Of a stretch of DNA of 64,000 nt, positions 44,336-52,303 are shown piece after piece. The translations under genes were made by a program, and so were the position numbers. The DNA is taken from NCBI RefSeq assembly GCF_000383915.1, contig NZ_KB912942.1, forward strand, positions 7,568,388 through 7,632,387. Reading direction: 5' to 3'. Every line of letters begins with the position of its first letter. Position 1 is the first letter of the stretch. The notes below the pieces were generated by a model, which was given only the letters and a program-made list of their open reading frames with translations, did not search any database and was not told the DNA's origin. Origin of the DNA: Amycolatopsis benzoatilytica AK 16/65. Lineage in GTDB: Bacteria > Actinomycetota > Actinomycetes > Mycobacteriales > Pseudonocardiaceae.

Positions 44336-45112
44336 GTGACCGCCCCCGCTTACGGCGTGCTGCGCCGCGTTTCGGACACCGCTGCGGTGCTGCTGGAGAA
44401 CAATCCGTCGACGATGACGTTGGAGGGCACCAACACCTGGGTGCTGCGCGCCCCCGACGCGGCTGCTTCGGTGGTCGTCGACCCGGGCTATCACGATCTG
44501 GACCATCTGCGGAAGCTGGTCGCGGTCGGGTCGGTCGAGCTGATTCTGCTGACCCACCATCACCTGGACCACGCCGAAGGCGCGCCGTGGCTGGCCGAGC
44601 AGGCCGGCGTGCCGGTGCGAGCGTTCGACGCGTCGCTGTGCCAGGGCGCGGAGCCGTTCGCTGACGAGGACGAATTCACCGCGGCCGGGCTGGAGTTCCG
44701 GGTGCTGCACACGCCCGGGCACACCGACGATTCGGTGTCGCTGCTGGTCGCCGGCCAGCTCCTGACCGGCGACACCATCCTCGGCCGGGGCACGACGGTA
44801 CTGCACGATCTCGGCGACTACCTGCGCTCGTTGCGCAAGCTGATCGCGCTGCCGGACGGCACCCCGGGCCTGCCCGGGCACGGGCCGGAGCTGGCGGATC
44901 TGCCGTCGACCGCGCGGGAGTACCTCGCGCATCGGGAACAGCGCCTGGACCAAGTGCGTTCCGCCTTGCAGACGCTCGGCTCGGATGCCACGCCGCGGCA
45001 GGTGGTCGAGGTCGTGTACGCCGATATCGACCAGGCGCTCTGGGCACCGGCCGAGGCGAGCGTGCGTGCCCAGCTGGATTACCTGCGGACTTCTTCGGAG
45101 GACGGACGATGA
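44336..45112 (+). CDS. MBL-fold metallo-hydrolase (Rv3677c-like, LACTB2-type)
   Basis: A 258-residue metallo-beta-lactamase-fold protein. Zinc ligands lie in THHHLDHAEG, HTPGHTDDSVS, TGDTILGRG and LPGHGPE. A C-terminal winged-helix part (about 195-258, HREQRLDQVRSAL onward) is typical of LACTB2-like RNases and thioesterase relatives. It begins MTAPAYGVLRRVSDTAAVLLENNPSTMTLEGTNTWVL, as in family members. GTG start immediately follows the NUDIX stop, and the mycoredoxin gene overlaps its end by 4 bp. It is one gene away from crp in M. tuberculosis. Confidence 0.92.
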   Translation: MTAPAYGVLRRVSDTAAVLLENNPSTMTLEGTNTWVLRAPDAAASVVVDPGYHDLDHLRKLVAVGSVELILLTHHHLDHAEGAPWLAEQAGVPVRAFDASLCQGAEPFADEDEFTAAGLEFRVLHTPGHTDDSVSLLVAGQLLTGDTILGRGTTVLHDLGDYLRSLRKLIALPDGTPGLPGHGPELADLPSTAREYLAHREQRLDQVRSALQTLGSDATPRQVVEVVYADIDQALWAPAEASVRAQLDYLRTSSEDGR

Positions 45113-45363
45113 GCAACGTCGAGGTCGAGTTCTACTGGCGGCCAGGCTGCGGATTCTGCGCGGCGCTGCGCAGGCCGCTGAAGGAAAGCGGCCTGCCGGT
45201 CCGGGAGATCAACATCTGGGAGGAGCCCGGCGCGGCCGAGCGCGTGCGCGCGGTGGCGAACGGGAACGAAACCGTGCCCACGGTGATCGTCGGCTCCACG
45301 GCGCTGGTCAACCCGACGTTCGACGAGGTCAAGGCCGCGGTGGCGGCCGAGTCCGCGGCCTGA
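45109..45363 (+). CDS. Mycoredoxin / glutaredoxin-like protein
   Basis: An 84-residue thioredoxin-fold protein. The active site CGFC (Cys14, Cys17) lies in YWRPGCGFCAALRRPLKESGLP, and TVPTVIVGSTALVNPTFDEVKAAV carries the cis-Pro and the C-terminal helix of glutaredoxin/mycoredoxin proteins. In mycothiol-producing actinobacteria these reduce protein-mycothiol mixed disulfides. The ATG overlaps the MBL stop by 4 bp, which makes it the last gene of the NUDIX-MBL-mycoredoxin operon. Confidence 0.9.
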   Translation: MSNVEVEFYWRPGCGFCAALRRPLKESGLPVREINIWEEPGAAERVRAVANGNETVPTVIVGSTALVNPTFDEVKAAVAAESAA

Positions 45364-45371
45364 CGGCTCTG

Positions 45372-45423
45372 CCGGACGACCCCGGCCGGACGACCCGGCG
45401 TGACGACTCGGCCGAACAACCAG
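45372..45423. repeat. Four degenerate 13-14-bp tandem repeats
   Basis: CCGGACGACCCCGG, CCGGACGACCCGG, CGTGACGACTCGG and CCGAACAACCAGG follow each other just after the mycoredoxin stop. The copies share a GACGAC core and decay toward the right. The gap between the convergent mycoredoxin and sliding-clamp genes (45364-45549) otherwise shows no gene or clear terminator. Confidence 0.5.
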
Positions 45424-45549
45424 GTCTGAGCCCGCGCGGGGTTCGACGGACAGCGCGCAGGTTTCCTGCCCGCGTTGCTGAGCCGCCGAACTGCGGTCGG
45501 TGCCGGCGGACCTGGAATCAGCCTCGACGACATTCTGGCCGGACCGTGG

Positions 45550-46617
45550 TCAGCGCGGCAGCATCGGCATCAGGTAGTACCGAAGGCGCACCTCCTGCTC
45601 GTCCGCTGGCGTGAGCACACACGCCCGCATCCCCGGCTGCACTGCCAGCCGGACGCGTCCGCCGGAGAACGGAGCTAAGGCGTCGAGCAGGTAGCGGGCT
45701 TGAAACGACGGCGAGGTGCGGCCGCCGAAGACATCGGCCTTCAGGTGTTCCTCGGCTTCGCCGGTGTCTTGCCGGGCGCTGGCGAGGCGAAGATGCGCGT
45801 CTCCGACTTCCAGCGTCAGCGTGCGCCGGTCTTCGGAGTACACGCCGACCCGGCGGACGGCGGCCGCCAGTTCGTCCGCGCCGATCTCGATTTCGGTGTC
45901 CACCAGATCGGACGGGATCGCGTCCTCGGACAGGAAACCAGCGTCCAGCACCGCTGTCGTGACCGTGCCGCCCGGCCAGCTCAGCGCGAAGTGCCCGGCG
46001 TCGGCGTGCAGCCCGACCACCCCGTGGCCGTGCCGCGCGGCCTCGGTGAGCAAGCTGGCCGGGACGAGTACGTCGATCGGCTCCCGGACCGAGCGCAGTG
46101 GCAGCCGGGCGACCGCCATCCGGTACCGGTCCGAGGCGGTGAGACTTAGTTCGTCGCCGACGGATCGCACCCGGACGCCGGTGAACACCGGCAGCGGATC
46201 GTCCTTCGCGGCGGTGCCGGCGACCGTGCGCAAGGCGGTCGCCAGCGCGCTGCCGTCCACTTCGGACAGCAGTGGTGGAGCGGCCGGCTCCATCTGCAGA
46301 TCCCGGTCCAGCAACGGCAATGCGAACCGGGCTCCCTCGACCCGGATCGCCAGCCGGCTGCCTTCCACCGCGAGCCGGACCTGGTCGACTTCCAGCATGC
46401 GCAGCGTTTCGGCGAACGGCGCGGCCGGGACGACCACTTCGCCGTCGAGGTGAGTGGTTGCCGGGCAAGGGAAACTGACGGCCAGGTCGCGGTCGTTGCC
46501 GGACACCACCAGGCCGTCGGCGCTCGCCCGCAGTCGCAGCCGAGACTGCCGCGACAGCAGCCGGGTCGCGGCGTTCGCGACCGCCGCCAGCGGCCGCACC
46601 AGAGTCGTCAGATCCAT
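45550..46617 (-). CDS. DNA polymerase III beta sliding-clamp paralog (DnaN-like)
   Basis: A 355-residue protein with the three-domain clamp layout. N-terminal TTLVRPLAAVANAATRLLSRQSRLRLRASADGLVVSGNDRDLAVSF, central DPLPVFTGVRVRSVGDELSLTASDRYRMAV (matching the DnaN domain-2 motif TxATDxxRLA), and the C-terminal LRYYLMPMLPR, the counterpart of the DnaN ending with M-P-(V/M)-R-L. The usual dnaN lies next to dnaA at the origin, which is not here, so this is a second, diverged clamp. ATG 46617 is chosen because a hairpin and TACGTT (-10) lie between it and the upstream alternative. Confidence 0.85.
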   Translation of the reverse strand: MDLTTLVRPLAAVANAATRLLSRQSRLRLRASADGLVVSGNDRDLAVSFPCPATTHLDGEVVVPAAPFAETLRMLEVDQVRLAVEGSRLAIRVEGARFALPLLDRDLQMEPAAPPLLSEVDGSALATALRTVAGTAAKDDPLPVFTGVRVRSVGDELSLTASDRYRMAVARLPLRSVREPIDVLVPASLLTEAARHGHGVVGLHADAGHFALSWPGGTVTTAVLDAGFLSEDAIPSDLVDTEIEIGADELAAAVRRVGVYSEDRRTLTLEVGDAHLRLASARQDTGEAEEHLKADVFGGRTSPSFQARYLLDALAPFSGGRVRLAVQPGMRACVLTPADEQEVRLRYYLMPMLPR

Positions 46618-46624
46618 GCCCCGA

Positions 46625-46630
46625 AACGTA
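46625..46630 (-). promoter_or_regulatory. -10 element TACGTT of a probable leaderless promoter (clamp paralog)
   Basis: On the minus strand TACGTT lies 7 nt before the ATG at 46617, with no good Shine-Dalgarno sequence. It is placed just after the MFS terminator, so the clamp gene has its own promoter. Confidence 0.45.
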
Positions 46631-46631
46631 G

Positions 46632-46664
46632 CGATGACCACCGACAAAAAGCCGGTGGTCATCG
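46632..46664 (-). terminator. Terminator after the MFS gene
   Basis: A perfect 12-bp stem (46632-46643 with 46653-46664) with a 9-nt loop, 29 bp beyond the MFS stop on the minus strand. Confidence 0.78.
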
Positions 46665-46693
46665 CCCGAACGAGCTAATGGCCCAGGAAGAGA

Positions 46694-47947
46694 TCAGGCC
46701 GCGACGAGGTCCGGATCCAGTGCGGTGGGGGCAGTCGCCCGCACGGTGTCGCGCAGCAGCCACACCACGCCGGCCAGCACGACCCCGGCCACGCCCGCGG
46801 CCAAGAACGCCGCCGCGGTACCGGAATGCTCGACCAGATATCCGCTCACCGACTGTCCTGCCGCCAAGCCCAGTGTGACCGCGGTGAGCACCCAGCCGAA
46901 CGCTTCGGCCGCGGTGCCGCGCGGGGCGACGACCTCGATCGCGGCGGAATGCGTCGTCGACTGCGGCGTGATCATCGCGCCCGCCAGCAGCATCAGCAAG
47001 GCCAGCGCCCAGAGTGTCGAGGGAAGGGCAAGCAGCGCGACCAAGGCGCCGAACCCGCCGAGCAGCACTGGCAACCGCAGGCCGAGCCTGCGCGGCCACG
47101 GGTGCAGGCTGTAGGCCACCCCGAACGCCACCGAACTCAACGACCACGCCGACAGCAGCAGGCCGCTCAGCGACGCGTGCCCGGACTCCGTCGCGGCCGC
47201 CGGAACGGCGACCTCCACGAACCCGATCACCACGCCGAATCCGAGCGCGGCCAGCGCCAGAGTGCGCATCCCCGGGCTCGCCAGCGCACCGAGCAGCGGC
47301 GCGTTCGTCTTCGGTGCCGGACCCCACGCGCGCACGGTCGGGCTCAGCGCGAACAGCACCGCGCCGGTGACCATGGCGAGCGCGCCCGCGACCATGCCGG
47401 TGCCCGGCCAGGGCGCGGTGATCAGCAGTCCCGCGATGCCCGGTCCGAGGATGAAGAAGACCTCCATGCTGATCGCTTCGTAGGAGAACGCGGCATTGCG
47501 CGCCGACCCCTCGGGCAGCAGTTTCGTCCACAGCGCCCGCGAGGCCGAACCGACCATCGGCTCCGAAAGCCCAGTGGCGGCGGCCAGTGCGACCAGCGCG
47601 AAGGTTGCCGCGTGTGCCTCGATCGCGACGGCGAGCGAAGCCATCGACAACGCGAACAGGACGGCGGTGACCAGCAGCGGACGGGTCGGCCCGAACCGGT
47701 CGATCAATCGGCCCTGCACGACGGCGCCCACCGAGACCCCGGCGAGCGAACTCGCCGAGACCAAGCCGGCCGCGGCGAAGGAGCCGGTCTCGCGCTGCAC
47801 GTAGAGCAGCGCGGAAATGCCGATCATCGCGATCGGGAGCCGGGCGAGCACGGACGCGATCACCGGGCCGCGCGAGCCCGGGGCGGTCAGCGCGGAGCGG
47901 TAGTCGGCGAGTGTGGTGCGGCCTTCGGAGTGGGCAGAGTGGGACAC
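46694..47947 (-). CDS. MFS transporter
   Basis: A 417-residue twelve-helix major facilitator. It begins TLADYRSALTAPGSRGPVIASVLARLPIAMIGISALLYVQRETG; QGRLIDRFGPTRPLLVTA is the A-like loop, and a second-half loop carries PRGTAAEAFGWVLTAVTLGLAAGQSVSGYLVEHSG. It resembles the MFS encoded at 23713-24924 in order of motifs. Likely an exporter. It diverges from a glycosyltransferase gene with a GGTAC-N4-GTACC palindrome between them, a pairing often seen in self-resistance or drug-inactivation loci. Confidence 0.88.
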   Translation of the reverse strand: MSHSAHSEGRTTLADYRSALTAPGSRGPVIASVLARLPIAMIGISALLYVQRETGSFAAAGLVSASSLAGVSVGAVVQGRLIDRFGPTRPLLVTAVLFALSMASLAVAIEAHAATFALVALAAATGLSEPMVGSASRALWTKLLPEGSARNAAFSYEAISMEVFFILGPGIAGLLITAPWPGTGMVAGALAMVTGAVLFALSPTVRAWGPAPKTNAPLLGALASPGMRTLALAALGFGVVIGFVEVAVPAAATESGHASLSGLLLSAWSLSSVAFGVAYSLHPWPRRLGLRLPVLLGGFGALVALLALPSTLWALALLMLLAGAMITPQSTTHSAAIEVVAPRGTAAEAFGWVLTAVTLGLAAGQSVSGYLVEHSGTAAAFLAAGVAGVVLAGVVWLLRDTVRATAPTALDPDLVAA

Positions 47948-47969
47948 GCGTACAAGTATGCCGGAAATT

Positions 47970-47983
47970 GGTACGGAGGTACC
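47970..47983. promoter_or_regulatory. Palindrome GGTAC-N4-GTACC in the MFS-glycosyltransferase gap
   Basis: A perfect 5+5 palindrome lies 23 bp upstream of the MFS GTG and about 30 bp upstream of the glycosyltransferase -35 in the 88-bp divergent gap. It is a candidate operator for shared control of both genes. No regulator gene is adjacent. Confidence 0.4.
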
Positions 47984-48000
47984 ACTTATTTTCGGTCATC

Positions 48001-48029
48001 TTGGTCACGCCCGACCGGGTGAGTACGCT
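48001..48029 (+). promoter_or_regulatory. Promoter of the glycosyltransferase gene (leaderless)
   Basis: TTGGTC (48001-48006), 17 bp, then TACGCT (48024-48029), which lies 6 nt before the ATG at 48036. Spacing matches a primary-sigma promoter, and the gene has no Shine-Dalgarno sequence. Confidence 0.6.
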
Positions 48030-48035
48030 CGCGCG

Positions 48036-49178
48036 ATGCGCCTGCTGTTCTCCGCCGGAGCCGGTTACAGCCATCTCGCGCCGATGCTGCCGCTCGCCCT
48101 CGCCGCACAAGCGGACGGCGACGAGGTCGCCTTCGCGACCGGGCCGGAGGCGATGGGCCACCTTGAGCACACCGGCTTGCGGGCGGTCTCGATCGGGAAG
48201 CCCAGTGATCCCGCTGCCAGTGCCGCGAGGTGGCAGCGTGCTCGCGACGAGATGGCCGGGATGAATGCCGAGCAGCGGCTGTCGCACCTGATCGCTGAAT
48301 ACCTGGTTGGGCTTGGTGCGGCCGCCCGGCTCGACGACATGGTCGAGTTCGTTCGCGACTGGCGGCCGGACCTGGTCATCGCCAACCTCGCCGAGCGTGC
48401 GGCGGTGCTGGCCGCATGCCTGGTCGGCGTGCCGTACGCGATGCACGCGATCGGCCCGCCGAAGGCCGCGACAACGATGGCGCGCGCCTGGGAGGTCGCG
48501 GAGGGGTTGGCCCGCCAGCGCGGCCTGGAGGAACTTCCGCCGCGCGACGACGTGCCCTACCTGGACTTCTGGCCGGCCGCGTTGAGTCCGTCCGGGGTCG
48601 ACTGGGAGTACCCGACGCGATGGCCGTTCCGGCCGGACGGCGTGGTGCCGGTGCCAGGTCCGCGTCCCGCGGCGCTCGACGGCCTGCGGTACGACCGCAC
48701 GGTGTACGTCACGCTCGGCACCACGCACAATGCCCGCCCGGGCGTCCTGGAGGCGATGGTCGCCGCGCTGCGCGACGAGCCGGTGAACGTGGTCGTGACG
48801 ATCGGCCGTGACGGCGACCGCTCGCGGTTCGGCGATCAGCCTGGCCACATCCGGATCGAGCAGTTCATCCCGCAGGCGCGGTTGCTGCCCTCGGTGGACG
48901 CGGTGGTCTGCCACGGCGGCTCCGCGACGGTTCTCGGCGCGCTCGCGCACGGAGTGCCGCTCGTGGTGCATCCGCTGGCAACTGACCATTTCGAGGTCGC
49001 TGACCAGGTCAGAGGTTCGAAAGCCGGAGTCGCGGTGGAATCCGCTGACGGAATCCGCGACGCGGTCCAAGCGGTGCTCGCCGACCGGCAGTATCGCGAG
49101 ACCGCGTCGGCGGTGGCTGCGCAGATCGGTGAGATGCCTGCTTCGGAGGTCGTGTTGAGCAGGCTTCGGAGCCGCTGA
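48036..49178 (+). CDS. GT1-family glycosyltransferase (UGT/MGT-like)
   Basis: A 380-residue GT-B glycosyltransferase. The N-terminal acceptor domain starts MRLLFSAGAGYSHLAPMLPLALAAQADGDEVAFATG. The C-terminal donor domain has VTLGTTHNARPGVLEAM, FIPQARLLPSVDAVVCHGGSATVLGALAHGVPLVVHPLATDHFEVADQV, the sugar-nucleotide signature (HGGSxT...GVPxxxxPxxxDHF). It resembles macrolide and natural-product glycosyltransferases. With the divergent MFS exporter it could inactivate and export a toxic compound; this is inference. ATG 48036 is supported by the promoter and the family start. Confidence 0.92.
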   Translation: MRLLFSAGAGYSHLAPMLPLALAAQADGDEVAFATGPEAMGHLEHTGLRAVSIGKPSDPAASAARWQRARDEMAGMNAEQRLSHLIAEYLVGLGAAARLDDMVEFVRDWRPDLVIANLAERAAVLAACLVGVPYAMHAIGPPKAATTMARAWEVAEGLARQRGLEELPPRDDVPYLDFWPAALSPSGVDWEYPTRWPFRPDGVVPVPGPRPAALDGLRYDRTVYVTLGTTHNARPGVLEAMVAALRDEPVNVVVTIGRDGDRSRFGDQPGHIRIEQFIPQARLLPSVDAVVCHGGSATVLGALAHGVPLVVHPLATDHFEVADQVRGSKAGVAVESADGIRDAVQAVLADRQYRETASAVAAQIGEMPASEVVLSRLRSR

Positions 49179-49430
49179 GTCTCGATTTGGTAACAACGGA
49201 TGGATTCCGTGTGAACTACTGCAACGAAATTACCGGCGCGGCGTCCTTGAGAGTGAATGGCCTTGAATTCGTGGTTTGCGGCCATGATGGTGGAACGACA
49301 GCCCATCCGGGTTGAACAGCGTTTGGGTTGAAGAACACCGCAGCACGCAGCTCCCTCCGGCATATGGGTCGGGGCCTGGTCCGGAGGGCGGGGAGCGCGG
49401 GTCGTCGGGGGATGATCCGCGCCAAGGCGA

Positions 49431-49468
49431 GAAGCCGGTGCGCCACGTCGGGGGTGGCGCCCGGCTTC
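49431..49468 (+). terminator. Strong 15-bp hairpin with one bulge, possible small-RNA terminator
   Basis: 49431-49446 pairs with 49454-49468 around a 7-nt loop, with T39 bulged, followed by TTGTCATTCTC. Confidence 0.6.
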
Positions 49469-49632
49469 TTGTCATTCTCGGGCACGGAAGCGCTGGCCGG
49501 GGCGGCGACACGGGGCGGCCAGCGGATGCCGCTCGTGTGGGGGACAGGTCGTCGTGGTCCGCGGTTCGAGGCGACCCCTCCCTTGAACTACCGTCGCCGG
49601 GGACCGAAGGTCAATCGGCGACCAGGAAACGC

Positions 49633-49664
49633 CGAAGGCCACCCCCAGCAGGAGGTGGCCTTCG
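49633..49664 (-). terminator. Hairpin downstream of crp
   Basis: A perfect 11-bp stem (49633-49643 with 49654-49664) with a 10-nt loop, 36 bp beyond the crp stop on the minus strand. Confidence 0.7.
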
Positions 49665-49699
49665 AAAAACCCGCGCGGATTAACCCGCTCGGGGGAAGA

Positions 49700-50374
49700 T
49701 CAGCGGGCGCGCCGGGCGAGCCGCTCCGGGTCGAGAATGAGCACGCTCTTGCCCTCGAGACGCAGCCAGCCGCGGTGCGCGAAGTCGGCCAGTGCCTTGT
49801 TGACGGTCTCGCGGGACGCGCCGACGTACTGGGCGATCTCTTCCTGCGTCAGGTCGTGGGTGACCCGCAGCAGGCCCGCCTCCTGGCTGCCGAAGCGCTG
49901 CGCCAGCTGCAGCAGCGCACGGGCCACGCGACCGGGCACGTCGGTGAAGATCAGTTCCGCGACCATGTTGTTGGTGCGGCGCAGCCTGCGGGCGACGACG
50001 CGCAGCAGCTGTTCGGCGATCTCCGGGCGAGTGGCGATCCACTGCCGCAGCGCCGGACGGTCCATGGTGACCGCGCGGACCTCGGTGACCGTGGTCGCGC
50101 CGGAGGTGCGCGGGCCCGGGTCGAAGATGGACAGTTCGCCGAACATGTCGGACGGGCCGGCGATCCACAGCAGGTTCTCGCGGCCGTCCGGGGACTTGCG
50201 GCCGATCTTCACCTTGCCGGACTGGATGATGTAGAGCCGGTCGCCCGGCTCGCCCTCGTTGAAGATGACATGGCCGCGGGGGAACTCCACGGATTCCAAG
50301 GTCTGGGCCAGCGCCTCCGCCGCTGCCGGCTCCACACCCTGGAAAATGCCCGCACGGGCCAGGGTTTCGTCCAC
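49700..50374 (-). CDS. crp: Crp/Fnr-family cAMP-responsive regulator (Rv3676-like)
   Basis: A 224-residue regulator, exactly the length of M. tuberculosis Crp. The cyclic-nucleotide domain ([59 protein letters not shown], with the phosphate-binding GELS...PRTSGA) is followed by a long dimer helix and the winged HTH ([38 protein letters not shown]). GTG 50374 is chosen because GAGGAGG lies 8 nt upstream and the protein start [15 protein letters not shown] then matches the mycobacterial one. A Crp-like half-palindrome upstream suggests autoregulation. Confidence 0.95.
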   Translation of the reverse strand: MDETLARAGIFQGVEPAAAEALAQTLESVEFPRGHVIFNEGEPGDRLYIIQSGKVKIGRKSPDGRENLLWIAGPSDMFGELSIFDPGPRTSGATTVTEVRAVTMDRPALRQWIATRPEIAEQLLRVVARRLRRTNNMVAELIFTDVPGRVARALLQLAQRFGSQEAGLLRVTHDLTQEEIAQYVGASRETVNKALADFAHRGWLRLEGKSVLILDPERLARRAR

Positions 50375-50425
50375 CTCGGGTGCCTCCTCGTCGAGAAACG
50401 ACACTCGCCTTCGCAGGTCGAAGGC

Positions 50426-50439
50426 GTGTCGCCGATCAC
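50426..50439. promoter_or_regulatory. Candidate Crp site GTG-N8-CAC upstream of crp
   Basis: GTGTCGCCGATCAC has the Crp spacing (GTG-N8-CAC, from TGTGA-N6-TCACA) and seven of ten consensus positions. It lies 52 bp upstream of the crp start. Confidence 0.4.
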
Positions 50440-50532
50440 TTTCGCGTCAGTCTAGGGTGTGCCGTCCGGATCGCTCGTCGGCTCGCCGCGCGCGGCGAGC
50501 CAGCCTGGGACGATCACGTCCGACTGAGCAGC

Positions 50533-50784
50533 CTAACTCCGCACCCGTCGCGCGCGTAGCTTGGCTGCCCGTCCGCTCAGGCGGCGGAGCCGGAACAGCT
50601 CCAGCGCCCGGCCGATCCCGTGCCCGTACAGCGCCCTGACCTCGTTCGGCTGGGCCTGCTCCAGGAACTCCTCGACCTCGTTCTCCTGCACCGCGACGTG
50701 CTTGAGGCGGCTTTCGACGCGCTCCATGAAGAGCGCGAAGAACATGATCACCAGTGGAACCAGAATCACGAACCACACGGTCAT
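50533..50784 (-). CDS. Small membrane protein (Rv3675-like position)
   Basis: An 83-residue protein. One N-terminal helix (TVWFVILVPLVIMFFALFM, about 2-20) is followed by a cytoplasmic helical domain (ERVESRLKHVAVQENEVEEFLEQAQPNEVRALYGHGIGRALELFRLRRLSGRAAKLRARRV) with a very basic end. GGAGGTG is upstream of the ATG at 50784; the frame to 50814 lacks support. It lies between crp and nth, as does Rv3675 in M. tuberculosis. Function unknown. Confidence 0.75.
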   Translation of the reverse strand: MTVWFVILVPLVIMFFALFMERVESRLKHVAVQENEVEEFLEQAQPNEVRALYGHGIGRALELFRLRRLSGRAAKLRARRVRS

Positions 50785-50930
50785 GCCGCACCTCCGCGGT
50801 TGTCGGCGACGCACACAGACATGAACTCCAGATCCTCGCTCGGGGCGGACTCTCGGCCCGCCGAGGTGGTGCTCTGGCGGCTCGGACGGCCACCGGCGGG
50901 TGCTCCCGACCGGCTCGTCCGACTCGCCCG

Positions 50931-50936
50931 TAGGCT
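50931..50936 (+). promoter_or_regulatory. -10 element TAGGCT of a probable leaderless promoter (nth operon)
   Basis: TAGGCT lies 6 nt before the GTG at 50943 with no Shine-Dalgarno sequence. It would drive the nth-tlpA-nudix-marP operon. Confidence 0.55.
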
Positions 50937-50942
50937 ATCGGG

Positions 50943-51704
50943 GTGCCCCCTGCTGTCCCGAACGGGCCCCGCGCGGACCGCGGCGAAAGCCGGCTCGCTC
51001 TGGTGAGACGCGCCCGGCGGATGAAACGTTGCCTTGATCAGGTGTACCCGGATGCGAAGGCCGAGCTGGACTTCACCAGCCCGCTGGAATTGCTGGTCGC
51101 CGTGGTGCTTTCGGCGCAGACCACCGACGTCCGGGTGAACCTGGTCACGCCCGCGCTGTTCAAGCGCTACCGTAGCGCCGCCGACTACGCTGGCGCCGAC
51201 CGCGCCGAGCTGGAGGAATACCTCCGGACCACTGGATTCTTCCGGGCCAAGGCGAATTCGGTGATGGGTCTGGGCGCGGCGCTCGTGGAGCGGTACGGCG
51301 GCGAGGTGCCGGGCAAGCTCGAAGAGCTGGTCACCCTGCCCGGGGTGGGCCGCAAAACGGCGAACGTGGTGCTCGGCAACGCTTTCGACGTGCCAGGGAT
51401 CACAGTGGACACTCACTTCGGCCGGCTCGTCCGGCGCTGGGGCTGGACCGCCGAGGAAGACCCGGTCAAGGTCGAGCACGCGGTCGGCGAGCTGATCCCG
51501 CGCAAGGAGTGGACGTCGCTGTCCAACCGCGTGATCTTCCACGGCCGGCGGGTCTGCCACGCGAAGAAACCGGCGTGCGGAGCGTGTCCGCTGCGCAAGG
51601 ACTGCCCGTCGTTCGGCATCGGGCCGATCGAGTTCGAGGCGGCCGCGAAGCTGGTCAAGGGGCCGGAGAAGGACCACATCCTCGAGCTGGCGGCGCGAGG
51701 GTGA
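50943..51704 (+). CDS. nth: Endonuclease III (DNA glycosylase/AP lyase)
   Basis: A 253-residue base-excision repair enzyme removing oxidised pyrimidines. The helix-hairpin-helix [17 protein letters not shown] carries catalytic Lys138, and Asp156 in TVDTHFGRL is the second catalytic residue. The [4Fe-4S] ligands are Cys205, Cys212, Cys215 and Cys221 (C-x6-C-x2-C-x5-C). GTG start lies 6 nt after a -10 element. Its stop overlaps the GTG of the thioredoxin-like gene by 4 bp. Order nth, tlpA-like, nudix, marP matches Rv3674c-Rv3671c. Confidence 0.97.
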   Translation: MPPAVPNGPRADRGESRLALVRRARRMKRCLDQVYPDAKAELDFTSPLELLVAVVLSAQTTDVRVNLVTPALFKRYRSAADYAGADRAELEEYLRTTGFFRAKANSVMGLGAALVERYGGEVPGKLEELVTLPGVGRKTANVVLGNAFDVPGITVDTHFGRLVRRWGWTAEEDPVKVEHAVGELIPRKEWTSLSNRVIFHGRRVCHAKKPACGACPLRKDCPSFGIGPIEFEAAAKLVKGPEKDHILELAARG

Positions 51705-52303
51705 CTGCAGTCACCAAATGGGCGCTCGGGGTCGCGGTGCTGGCGGTGGCCGCGCTGGTCGCGGTGCTCACCTTGCGCGGCACTGATTCGAACTCCGCGC
51801 AGCCGGCGACCGGCGACCTCGCCGGGGTGCGGGCCGCGGCGAAGCTGCGGGCGTGCCCGCCTGCCGCGGCGAAGGCGGTCGGGCAGCTGTCCGGGATCGA
51901 GGCGGACTGCCTCGGCGACGGGTCCCGGGTGGACGTCGGCAAGGTGCTCGGCGGCGGCCCGGTGCTGGTCAACGTGTGGGCGTCGTGGTGCCAGCCGTGC
52001 AAGACCGAGCTGCCGGTGCTCCAGCAGTACGCCGCCGAGCAGGGTGCGGTGCGCGTGGTCGGCGTGCAGGTCGCGAGCCCGGCCGCGGACGGGCTCAGCC
52101 TCTTCCGGCAGCTCGGCGTGCACCTGCCGTCGCTCTACGACGGCGACGGCCAGTCCGGCCCGATCCGCGCCGCGCTGAAGGCGCCCTCGACGTTGCCCGC
52201 CTCGTACCTGATCACCGCGGACGGCCAGGTCCGGTTCATCGCGAACCCGCGGTCGTTCGAGACCATCGACCAGGTGCGCGCCGCAGTGAAGGACTACTCA
52301 TGA
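51701..52303 (+). CDS. Membrane-anchored TlpA/thioredoxin-like protein (Rv3673c-like)
   Basis: A 200-residue protein with an N-terminal membrane helix (about 7-25) and an extracytoplasmic thioredoxin fold with active site WCQPC (Cys97, Cys100) in [23 protein letters not shown]. The cis-Pro region is STLPASYLI. Two more Cys (52 and 70) precede the fold and may form a structural disulfide. It probably handles disulfides of envelope proteins; the neighbouring MarP protease has a Cys pair and is a plausible client (inference). Four-base overlaps join it to nth and to the NUDIX gene. Confidence 0.92.
   Translation: MTAVTKWALGVAVLAVAALVAVLTLRGTDSNSAQPATGDLAGVRAAAKLRACPPAAAKAVGQLSGIEADCLGDGSRVDVGKVLGGGPVLVNVWASWCQPCKTELPVLQQYAAEQGAVRVVGVQVASPAADGLSLFRQLGVHLPSLYDGDGQSGPIRAALKAPSTLPASYLITADGQVRFIANPRSFETIDQVRAAVKDYS

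Larger units (their letters stand above)
49179..49699. other. 521-bp gap between convergent glycosyltransferase and crp genes
   Basis: No convincing coding gene is seen; the frames open here have no family features. It holds two strong hairpins (49431-49468 and 49633-49664) and AT-richer stretches at 49190-49340. The first hairpin lies about 250 bp after the glycosyltransferase stop, too far to be its ordinary terminator. It could instead end a small RNA starting in the AT-rich part. Confidence 0.4.

Noticed and set aside
47948..49178. Part of a natural-product biosynthetic cluster (because of the glycosyltransferase)
   Set aside because: No PKS, NRPS, sugar-synthesis or other pathway genes are in the window; an exporter-transferase resistance pair is the simpler reading.
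49216..49485. 89-codon minus-strand ORF beginning MPENDKKPGATPDVAHRLL
   Set aside because: No ribosome-binding site, no domain, and it spans a strong hairpin. Not reported as a gene.
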